This document shows, piece by piece, positions 26,627 to 33,316 of a stretch of 64,000 bases of DNA. The position numbers and the translations under genes are program-made. Every line of letters begins with the position of its first letter. Within the stretch, counting starts at the first letter, position 1. Below the pieces are notes generated by a model. That model did not search any database, was not told the DNA's origin, and saw nothing but the letters and a program-made list of their open reading frames with translations. The DNA is from JBKBKN01 sp046294625 (lineage in GTDB: Bacteria > Bacteroidota > Bacteroidia > M30B66): NCBI GenBank assembly GCA_046294625.1, contig JBKBKN010000014.1, positions 28,499 to 92,498 of the forward strand, in the 5' to 3' direction.

Positions 26627-28156
26627 ATGGAAACAGCAGAAAAAACCAAGCCAAGTACATTGTATGCACGCCCCAGTTTCAAAACCCATTATGATAACTA
26701 CATAGGTGGGCAATTTGTAGCACCTGTAGACGGGGAATATTTCGAAGTAATCAGTCCATTAGATGGAAAAGTATTTACCAAAGTAGCACGAGGAAAAGCG
26801 GCCGATATCGAATTGGCTTTGGATGCCGCGCATGAGGCTTTCCTATCGTGGAGCAAAACGTCGGCCACCACCCGTAGCAACCTATTACTCAAAATCGCAA
26901 ACCGGATCGAAAATAATTTGGAATTTCTGGCAACAGTTGAAACCATAGATAATGGAAAACCAATCAGAGAAACCATCAATGCGGACTTAGCCTTGGTGGT
27001 GGATCACTTTAGGTATTTTGCCGGCGTTATCCGTGCCGAAGAAGGTTCAGTTGCCGAATTAGACTCCACTACAGTATCGATGAATATCAAGGAGCCTATC
27101 GGTGTGGTAGGGCAAATTATCCCATGGAATTTTCCTTTGTTGATGGCCACCTGGAAAATGGCACCAGCATTGGCAGCCGGCTGTTGCACTGTAATTAAGC
27201 CAGCCGAACAGACACCGGTATCAATCATAATTCTCATGGAATTGATCGGCGATTTGTTGCCCCCCGGAGTAGTTAATGTAGTGAACGGATTTGGCCCCGA
27301 ATGCGGCAAGCCTCTGGCACAATCGCCTCGAGTAGATAAGGTGGCTTTTACGGGCGAAACCACCACCGGCCGCTTAATCATGCAATATGCTTCTGAAAAT
27401 TTGAATCCCGTAACCATGGAATTGGGCGGTAAGTCACCCAATATTTTTTTCCCTTCCGTGATGGACGCCGACGATGAGTTTTTCGATAAATGCCTCGAAG
27501 GAGCTACCATGTTTGCCCTCAATCAAGGAGAGGTGTGCACTTGTCCGAGCCGAATTTTGGTGCATGAAAGCATTTTTGACGATTTCATAGACCGTGTGAT
27601 CAGGCGAATAGAAGCTATCAAAATTGGTAATCCGCTCGACATCACTACCATGCAGGGTGCTCAAGCATCTCAAGATCAATTCGAAAAAATCTTAAATTAC
27701 ATCGACATTGGTAAAAAAGAGGGCGCAGAAGTACTCGTAGGTGGAGAACCCATGCGTTTAAACAGCGGCCTTGAAAATGGATATTATATCAAGCCTACCC
27801 TTCTTAAAGGGCACAACAAGATGCGTATTTTTCAAGAAGAAATTTTCGGCCCAGTTTGTTCAGTTACCACCTTCAAAACCGTTGAAGAAGCCATACAAAT
27901 TGCCAACGATACCTTATATGGCTTAGGTGCTGGAGTATGGACCCGCGATGCGCACGAGGCTTATGTAGTGCCACGAGCCATTAAAGCAGGACGCGTGTGG
28001 GTAAATTGCTATCATTCTTATCCGGCTCATGCACCTTTTGGTGGATATAAAAAATCCGGATTTGGAAGAGAAACACATTTAATGATGCTAAATCATTACA
28101 GGCAAAACAAAAACATCCTTATTTCATACGATAAAAATAAGCTGGGATTCTTTTAA
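26627..28156 (+). CDS. NAD-dependent aldehyde dehydrogenase (AldB/ExaC type)
   Basis: A cytoplasmic enzyme of 509 residues oxidising an aldehyde to its acid. The fold's landmarks are GQIIPWNFPLLMATWK (162-177), KPAEQTP, the glycine loop FTGETTTGR, the general base Glu265 in MELGGKSPN and the catalytic Cys304 in NQGEVCTCPSR. The VCTCPSR form and the C-terminal FGGYKKSGFGRETH are typical of the acetaldehyde/chloroacetaldehyde AldB-ExaC subgroup. It lies between a divergent AraC regulator and a DUF779 gene, a recurring neighbourhood for this subgroup. A terminator 20 nt after the stop separates it from the DUF779 gene. Confidence 0.92.
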   Translation: METAEKTKPSTLYARPSFKTHYDNYIGGQFVAPVDGEYFEVISPLDGKVFTKVARGKAADIELALDAAHEAFLSWSKTSATTRSNLLLKIANRIENNLEFLATVETIDNGKPIRETINADLALVVDHFRYFAGVIRAEEGSVAELDSTTVSMNIKEPIGVVGQIIPWNFPLLMATWKMAPALAAGCCTVIKPAEQTPVSIIILMELIGDLLPPGVVNVVNGFGPECGKPLAQSPRVDKVAFTGETTTGRLIMQYASENLNPVTMELGGKSPNIFFPSVMDADDEFFDKCLEGATMFALNQGEVCTCPSRILVHESIFDDFIDRVIRRIEAIKIGNPLDITTMQGAQASQDQFEKILNYIDIGKKEGAEVLVGGEPMRLNSGLENGYYIKPTLLKGHNKMRIFQEEIFGPVCSVTTFKTVEEAIQIANDTLYGLGAGVWTRDAHEAYVVPRAIKAGRVWVNCYHSYPAHAPFGGYKKSGFGRETHLMMLNHYRQNKNILISYDKNKLGFF

Positions 28157-28177
28157 TTCGAAACATTGGGTTTATAG

Positions 28178-28204
28178 AAAAAGGGGGCTTAAGCCCCCTT
28201 TTTT
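28178..28204 (+). terminator. Intrinsic terminator of the aldehyde dehydrogenase gene
   Basis: Perfect 13-bp palindrome (arms 28178-28190 and 28191-28203) with G5/C5 core, A-run before and T-run after; works in both directions in principle. Confidence 0.85.
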
Positions 28205-28320
28205 ATCCTGGTTGTGCAACAAAATACAAAAGCCGAATAAAATGGCTTTCCAAAGGACTACCTAAGCCCATTACCAATTTATGATAAGTCAAACATTTTC
28301 AAATCCCTATTTATCCATTT

Positions 28321-28707
28321 ATGAATAACATGAAAAAATACAGCAGAATTGCAGCTACTGATAAAGCCAAAAAACTTATCGACGAACTGCGTGCTCAGTT
28401 TGGAGCATTAATGTTTCATCAGAGTGGAGGTTGCTGCGATGGATCAAGCCCAATGTGCTTTCAGCAAGGCGATTTCAAAATTGGAAACTCAGATGTTTTG
28501 CTAGGGTATATTCACGACTGTCCGTTTTACATGAGTGCCGACCAATTTGCCTATTGGCAACATACTCATTTGACTTTAGATGTAACCAACGGGCGAGGAG
28601 CCAGTTTTTCTTTAGAGATTCCCTTAGGCAAACGATTTGTTATCAAAAGCCGATTGTTTACCGAAGAAGAAGCTGCACATTTAGAAGACGTGCAACGCAT
28701 AAGCTAA
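28321..28707 (+). CDS. DUF779 family protein
   Basis: A small protein of 128 residues. The hallmark HQSGGCCDGSSPMC lies at about 38-51, followed by a beta-rich region (VLLGYIHDCPFYMSADQFAYWQ) and LEIPLGKRFVIKSRLF. The family has no established activity but is repeatedly found beside AldB/ExaC-type aldehyde dehydrogenases, as here. The Cys cluster suggests metal binding or a redox or accessory role for the dehydrogenase (inference). ATG 28321 and ATG 28330 are both possible; the second gives MKKYSRIAAT. Confidence 0.82.
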   Translation: MNNMKKYSRIAATDKAKKLIDELRAQFGALMFHQSGGCCDGSSPMCFQQGDFKIGNSDVLLGYIHDCPFYMSADQFAYWQHTHLTLDVTNGRGASFSLEIPLGKRFVIKSRLFTEEEAAHLEDVQRIS

Positions 28708-28765
28708 TGGCAAATCTTAAATTTGGTGATGTACAATTTTTTTACTTAAACTTTCACCATTATTT

Positions 28766-28799
28766 ATTGTTAGGTTGTCCGCGCAATATGTAGTTTTGC
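28766..28799 (+). promoter_or_regulatory. Promoter of the 2-Cys peroxiredoxin gene
   Basis: ATTG at 28766-28769, 21-nt spacer, TAGTTTTGC at 28791-28799, followed by a leader of about 30 nt to ATG 28834. Confidence 0.65.
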
Positions 28800-28833
28800 A
28801 TCGAAATCAATTAACCATTTAAATACATTAAAC

Positions 28834-29466
28834 ATGTCAGTATTAGTAGGAAAATTAGCTCCGGCCTTCTCAGCAAGTGCCATAATTAACGGGGAAGAAA
28901 TCATCGAAGATTTCTCTTTAGAACAATATTTAGGAAACAAGCATGTGGTTTTCTTTTTCTATCCAAAGGATTTTACCTTTGTTTGCCCAACAGAGTTGCA
29001 TGCTTTTCAAGAAAAACTTGCAGAATTTGAAAGCCGCAATTGCGCAGTTGTTGCATGTTCAACTGATACGGAACAATCACATTGGGGTTGGTTGCAATTG
29101 CCGAAGTCACATGGTGGCATTCAGGGCATTACCTACCCAATTGTAGCTGATACCACCAAGACAATCGCTAACAATTTTGGTGTGCTATTTGGCGAGTACG
29201 ACTACAACGACGATGGTGAGCTGATTGCTACAGGACCAATGATCGCTTTCCGTGGATTGTTTCTAATCGACAAAGACGGTATTGTTCGTCATCAGGTTGT
29301 AAACGACCTTCCATTAGGCCGCAGTGTAGATGAAGCGTTGCGCATGTTAGATGCATTGCAATATTTCGAAGAAAAAGGAGAAGTTTGCCCAGCAAATTGG
29401 AGCAAAGGCAAAGAAGGAATGAATGCCACACACGAAGGTGTGGCTTCTTACCTTGCTTCACACTAG
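28834..29466 (+). CDS. Typical 2-Cys peroxiredoxin (Prx1/AhpC family)
   Basis: A cytoplasmic peroxidase of 210 residues. The peroxidatic Cys51 lies in FTFVCPTEL and the resolving Cys185 in GEVCPANW near the C-terminus. The C-terminal arm resembles the eukaryote-like Prx1 branch more than E. coli AhpC. The YF-type tail is absent, but residues GEYDYNDDGELIATGPMIAFRGLF match the GGLG-like region only loosely. Electrons would come from thioredoxin or an AhpF-type reductase, and none is encoded nearby. It has its own promoter and a hairpin terminator, so it is monocistronic. Confidence 0.93.
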   Translation: MSVLVGKLAPAFSASAIINGEEIIEDFSLEQYLGNKHVVFFFYPKDFTFVCPTELHAFQEKLAEFESRNCAVVACSTDTEQSHWGWLQLPKSHGGIQGITYPIVADTTKTIANNFGVLFGEYDYNDDGELIATGPMIAFRGLFLIDKDGIVRHQVVNDLPLGRSVDEALRMLDALQYFEEKGEVCPANWSKGKEGMNATHEGVASYLASH

Positions 29467-29489
29467 AATTTGAGTTCTTTTATATTGGT

Positions 29490-29514
29490 AAAAGCGGCCA
29501 TGTGCCGCTTTTTT
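29490..29514 (+). terminator. Intrinsic terminator of the peroxiredoxin gene
   Basis: AAAAGCGGC (29490-29498) / GCCGCTTTT (29504-29512), loop CATGT, followed by T-rich sequence. Confidence 0.8.
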
Positions 29515-29554
29515 GCTTTTTTAGGGACATCATTATCGTCCGATGTAGGCCACT

Positions 29555-29590
29555 TTATCCACATTCTAATTATCAACAAGATGTTAATAA
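29555..29590. other. DnaA-box cluster in AT-rich intergenic DNA, possible origin element
   Basis: Perfect DnaA box TTATCCACA at 29555-29563, TTATCAACA (one mismatch) at 29570-29578, and TTATTAACA on the other strand at 29582-29590 (two mismatches). The next 110 bases are very AT-rich. Inverted repeats flank it: AATTATCAA at 29568 and TTGATAATT at 29603. AAGATGTT is directly repeated at 29578 and 29631. This resembles an origin or a DnaA-controlled site, but one perfect box alone could be chance. Confidence 0.35.
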
Positions 29591-29670
29591 ATGGCTGTTT
29601 ATTTGATAATTGGACAGTATCTTGGTTAATAAGATGTTGATTTAGTGTTAACCAAAAAAAGGCATAAACA

Positions 29671-29701
29671 CTTGATTTTTTTATGCTGTGCGCTATCTTT
29701 A
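29671..29701 (+). promoter_or_regulatory. Candidate promoter inside the gene-free region
   Basis: CTTG at 29671-29674, 19-nt spacer, TATCTTTA at 29694-29701, one base off the TAnnTTTG box. It would start a transcript reading towards the terminator at 30158. Confidence 0.4.
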
Positions 29702-29706
29702 CATCA

Positions 29707-30197
29707 CTGATTAACACAATATCAACGGCAACATTGATATTGAAAATCAAAAGTTCATTGAAGTGCCGAAGTTTATTTTCTGAAAGAATGAAAATACCAA
29801 TATTTACCTGAAGCCAAGCTTTAGTTGATGCAGCCTGAGAATGGTCGTATCAATCGGTAGGGTAGAAAGTAAAGTAAAGGTGTTGTAATTGATAATGAAT
29901 CAGGAAGTGCAAGCTTGAGATAGCTTACATGAAATGGGTCAAGAGGAAGAAGATAGTTCGATGACGGTTGGTGCTTTGGCATCGGCTACCATGAATCGCC
30001 CTTGAAGATGAGAAAGCGTGTTCGCATGATGAATCATTTTTGCTGCTGATTTCGATCAGTTAAAGGTGGACAAAGGCATAGTAGTTTACTGCTAGATGAG
30101 TTTTTGAGAATGGATGTCAGTAAGTCAAATATTGTTACGGCAATATTGGGCTTAGAGGGGTGAAAGGAACCACAATTTCTTTCACCCTTCTTTTTTT
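29707..30197 (+). ncRNA. Candidate non-coding RNA of about 490 nt
   Basis: No frame here looks like protein; all six are broken by stops. The stretch begins after a promoter-like element and ends in a strong terminator. It contains several hairpins: CAATATCAA/TTGATATTG (29717-29742), AAGCT/AGCTT in the middle, and AATATTG/CAATATT (30128-30147). It does not show tmRNA, RNase P RNA, SRP RNA or tRNA signatures. It may be an unassigned structured RNA, the remains of a decayed gene, or part of an origin region. Confidence 0.35.
30157..30197 (+). terminator. Intrinsic terminator ending the candidate RNA
   Basis: GGGTGAAAG (30158-30166) / CTTTCACCC (30179-30187), loop of 12 nt, then TTC and seven T. 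It has no upstream gene on this strand since the peroxiredoxin terminator 650 bases earlier, so something between must be transcribed. Confidence 0.75.
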
Positions 30198-30300
30198 GTT
30201 GTCACTTCAAAATCGATATTCATCAAGCAGATTGGTGTATTGACTGATACTTTGCATTCTTAACTTGCAGGGATTTTAGCTTCTAATAGATGATGACTCC

Positions 30301-31170
30301 CTAATCTTTGATTGCGCTTAGAAATCTCCATTTTCCTGCAAAATCTCGAATCAACTCCGCTTTAAATTGATGATATTGCTTAAAAAGTTGTAGTGTCTCC
30401 TCTGCTTTAAACTCATTGAGCTCAAAATAAATTGAGCCTCCATGCTTTAAACTATAGCAAGCAAGTTCAATGATTTTTTTGTAGAAAATTAATGCGTCAT
30501 CATCGTCCACAAACAAGGCCAAATGCGGTTCATGATTAAGCACTTCGGGACGCATGTCAGCAGCTTCAGAACGACGAACATAGGGTGGATTGGAAACCAT
30601 TAGGTCAAATACATTTTCACCCCAATGAAAAGTATCCAATGCCAACACATCAGCGCTTGAAAATTTCACCTGTAGTTGATGAATAGATGCATTCTCTTTT
30701 GCTACATTCAAAGCATCACCAGATAAATCTATTCCTTCCACTTGCCATTTTGGCCTAGCTTTTTTCAAAGCCAAGGCGATACACCCCGATCCGGTGCAGA
30801 TATCCAAGGCATGCACTTGTTCTTCAAGATGTTGTGCAAGAATGATCTGACAAAGCTCTTCACTTTCAGGTCGGGGAATCAGCACAGATGGATTCACCTT
30901 TAGATTCATTCCGGCAAACTCAACTGATCCGGTAATATATTGAATAGGTTCCTGTTTCGCCAAACGTTTAATAGCACGTGTAAAGTGCAGCATTTCCGAT
31001 TCTGAACAGCGAAAATCTGGTTCCATAATCATTTTAGCCCGGTTGAGTTTCAAATAATGCCAGGTCAATGCATCGAATAGTGCTCCCAACTCGCCGCTGG
31101 TGTAGTTCTTTTCGAGCTGATTAAAGAAAAATTGGCGAATGGATGAAAGTCTATTATCAGGAATCTTCAT
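30301..31170 (-). CDS. prmC: Peptide chain release factor N5-glutamine methyltransferase
   Basis: A protein of 289 residues. It methylates the glutamine of the GGQ motif in release factors RF1/RF2 with SAM. An N-terminal helical domain (1-75) precedes the methyltransferase domain with ALDICTGSGCIALALKK (121-137), VEGIDLSGDAL and the catalytic NPPY at 194-197, followed by YVRRSEAADMRPEV and HEPHLALF, characteristic of PrmC/HemK. PIQYITGSVEFAGMNLKVNPSVLIPRPESEEL is the conserved linker region. It is divergent from the glycosyltransferase gene. Confidence 0.95.
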   Translation of the reverse strand: MKIPDNRLSSIRQFFFNQLEKNYTSGELGALFDALTWHYLKLNRAKMIMEPDFRCSESEMLHFTRAIKRLAKQEPIQYITGSVEFAGMNLKVNPSVLIPRPESEELCQIILAQHLEEQVHALDICTGSGCIALALKKARPKWQVEGIDLSGDALNVAKENASIHQLQVKFSSADVLALDTFHWGENVFDLMVSNPPYVRRSEAADMRPEVLNHEPHLALFVDDDDALIFYKKIIELACYSLKHGGSIYFELNEFKAEETLQLFKQYHQFKAELIRDFAGKWRFLSAIKD

Positions 31171-31297
31171 AGCAGAACAAGTGCAAAATTACCTTACTAA
31201 TGAAGCCAGCAGCATGAAGCGCAAATATTTTTCAAAGCAAGCCGAAATTAATGATTTGAGCTTATGTCAAGTTGCTTTTCCAGCATCATTTTCTTTG

Positions 31298-31305
31298 TAC
31301 TTTCG
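31298..31305 (+). promoter_or_regulatory. Promoter -7 box directly upstream of the glycosyltransferase GTG
   Basis: TACTTTCG, one base off consensus, with GTTG at 31271-31274 (23-nt spacer). The predicted transcription start falls at about the GTG at 31311, implying a leaderless mRNA. Confidence 0.45.
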
Positions 31306-31310
31306 TCGTC

Positions 31311-32636
31311 GTGAAGAAGGTGCTCATCATCGCATATTACTGGCCGCCATCAGGTGGGGCAGGTGTGCAGCGCTGGTTGAAGTTTGTGAAATATCTTCGA
31401 GATTTTGGCTGGGAGCCTTTGGTCTATACAGCCGAAAATGCAGAGTATCCTGTACTTGACCTTTCATTGGAAAAAGATATTCCGGTAGGAATAGAAGTGA
31501 TTCGCAGGCCGATCAAAGAGCCCTATACTTACTATAAAGCATTGCTCGGACAGAAGAAAAACGACAGAGTCTATTCCGGATTTTTACAAGAAAGTGGCAC
31601 AAGGAATTGGAAACAAAAGCTATCCTTATTTATTCGCGCCAATCTTTTTATACCGGATGCACGCTTTCTTTGGATTAGGCCATCAGTAGCATATCTGAAA
31701 AAATATCTCAAGCAGAATCATGTTGACTTGGTCATTTCCACCGGTCCACCCCACAGCATGCATCTTATAGCTGAAAAAGTGAGTAAGTCGAACGGTTTAC
31801 CATGGATAGCCGATTTTCGTGATCCATGGACCAATATTGATTTTGCAGAAGATTTGCCTTACACCGCATGGGCAAAAAAGAAAAATGAACGATTAGAGCG
31901 TAAAGTCCTCCAAAATGCTGATGCCATAGTGGTGGTGAGCGAATTGATGTCGGAAGAGTTCAGGACGAAAACCAATAAGCCGATTCATTTGATCACCAAT
32001 GGCTTCGATGAAGATGATTTTAAAAGGAAAAGCCATGATAAGATATCAAATAGCGGTAAGTTTAAACTAATACATACCGGAAGCTTAAACAATCGCAGAA
32101 ACCATTCGGCACTATGGCAGGCTATTCAAGAACTGATTTTGGAAACCCCGGAGTTTAAGAAGTCAATTGAAATTTCACTGGTAGGCAAAACCGATATTGA
32201 TGCTCGAAACGACATCAAAAAATATGGCTTAGAATCTTTTACCGCTTTGATTGATTACATGCCTCACGAAGAAGTGATTCACGAACAGATGCAGGCAGAT
32301 ATTCTTTTGTTACTCATCAATCGCTTTGGGGAAAATGGCGATCGTTTCCGTTCTTCGAAAGGGACGCTTACGGGAAAAGTATTTGAATACATGGCTTGCG
32401 GCAAGCCCATTCTTGCTATAGGCGAGCCCGATAGTCATCTGGGTAGGATTTTGAAGGAAACGGCATCGGGTGAAGTGTTTCATTTTGATGATGTGGCAGG
32501 CATCAAGCAATTTATCATTAAAGTATTGAATAATCCTCAAGGGGCAGTTTCCATGGAGAAAATCAAGCGTTTTTCTCGAAAATCGCTAACCGGTGAAATG
32601 ACTGCATTAATGAATCAGCTTAGCAACAAGAGCTAG
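31311..32636 (+). CDS. Glycosyltransferase (GT4-like)
   Basis: A protein of about 441 residues. The start GTG 31311 gives the family's N-terminus KKVLIIAYYWPPSGGAGVQR; a TTG at 31272 is possible but the promoter box overlaps it. The N-terminal Rossmann lobe includes VDLVISTGPPHSMHLIA and WIADFRDPWTNIDF. The C-terminal lobe includes LIHTGSLNNRRNH and GLESFTALIDYMPHEEV, then the donor-binding region GTLTGKVFEYMACGKPILAIG. Such enzymes transfer a sugar to surface glycans or capsule on the cytoplasmic face. Donor and acceptor are unknown. No glycan cluster surrounds it. Confidence 0.88.
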   Translation: MKKVLIIAYYWPPSGGAGVQRWLKFVKYLRDFGWEPLVYTAENAEYPVLDLSLEKDIPVGIEVIRRPIKEPYTYYKALLGQKKNDRVYSGFLQESGTRNWKQKLSLFIRANLFIPDARFLWIRPSVAYLKKYLKQNHVDLVISTGPPHSMHLIAEKVSKSNGLPWIADFRDPWTNIDFAEDLPYTAWAKKKNERLERKVLQNADAIVVVSELMSEEFRTKTNKPIHLITNGFDEDDFKRKSHDKISNSGKFKLIHTGSLNNRRNHSALWQAIQELILETPEFKKSIEISLVGKTDIDARNDIKKYGLESFTALIDYMPHEEVIHEQMQADILLLLINRFGENGDRFRSSKGTLTGKVFEYMACGKPILAIGEPDSHLGRILKETASGEVFHFDDVAGIKQFIIKVLNNPQGAVSMEKIKRFSRKSLTGEMTALMNQLSNKS

Positions 32637-32638
32637 AC

Positions 32639-33316
32639 TTATCGTCTTTTGCCCAACGTGGTGCCAAAGGAGATATAAAATAAGGTGCTGCGTTCAGCAA
32701 TGAAAGGAATTTCGGCCGAACCACCAGACAATCGATAACTTTGTTTATTGCTCACCAAAAAGTCATTCAAATAGTAGCGTAAGCGAATGTAACGCTTGCC
32801 ATCGAAATTATATTCGGCAAACACACTCGGATTGAAGACGTTTACCCGGTTCGAAAACCATTCTGAAAATTTATCTACCTTATTTTGCCTTTGATTCAGA
32901 AAGGTCTTTTGCTTATATTGAGTGAAAAACTCAGCTTCTCCGCCTATTGCCAAAAAGTTTCCATAACGCATATTTCCTATTTTGAGTGCAAGCGGTATTC
33001 CAATGGAATACACCCTTTGTTTGATGCGAATGCTGTCATTGATTCTATTAATGAATCCTATGTTTCTAGATCCTATTCCGGTATATATGCCGATGTTTTT
33101 TGAAATATCGATATGCAGTTGTTCCTGCGATTGAAAAAAGGCTGAGAATCGAACCACAGGATCTACCTGTGCTCCCTGTATTTCAAGTACTCCGGCAGAG
33201 AAAATGATTTCCCCTGCAGTTTTTACATATGTTCGTTTGGGCGATTCTTCCTGAGCTAATCCAGACAGATAGAAGCCTAGCAAAAGGCACCAGGAAAATA
33301 GTTTTTTTAACATCAT
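32639..33316 (-). CDS. Predicted outer-membrane beta-barrel protein
   Basis: A protein of 225 residues with a signal peptide (MLKKLFSWCLLLGFYLSGLAQ). The remainder alternates short beta strands (IDISKNIGIYTGIGSRNIGF, YSIGIPLALKIG, YIRLRYYLNDFL, LFYISFGTTLG) and ends near a strand of the barrel type. It resembles small PorT-like barrels of Bacteroidota, without a specific match I can name. Its ATG overlaps the TGA of the upstream lysyl-oxidase-like gene (ATGA), so the two proteins are made together, which hints at a functional link. Confidence 0.65.
   Translation of the reverse strand: MMLKKLFSWCLLLGFYLSGLAQEESPKRTYVKTAGEIIFSAGVLEIQGAQVDPVVRFSAFFQSQEQLHIDISKNIGIYTGIGSRNIGFINRINDSIRIKQRVYSIGIPLALKIGNMRYGNFLAIGGEAEFFTQYKQKTFLNQRQNKVDKFSEWFSNRVNVFNPSVFAEYNFDGKRYIRLRYYLNDFLVSNKQSYRLSGGSAEIPFIAERSTLFYISFGTTLGKRR

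Noticed and set aside
29463..29750. 95-codon ORF on the minus strand
   Set aside because: It overlaps the peroxiredoxin stop and terminator, has a hydrophobic-poor odd composition and no protein-like features; likely a chance frame in AT-rich DNA.
29707..30197. tmRNA, RNase P RNA or SRP RNA in the gene-free region
   Set aside because: The diagnostic conserved elements of these RNAs are absent; only an unassigned RNA remains possible.
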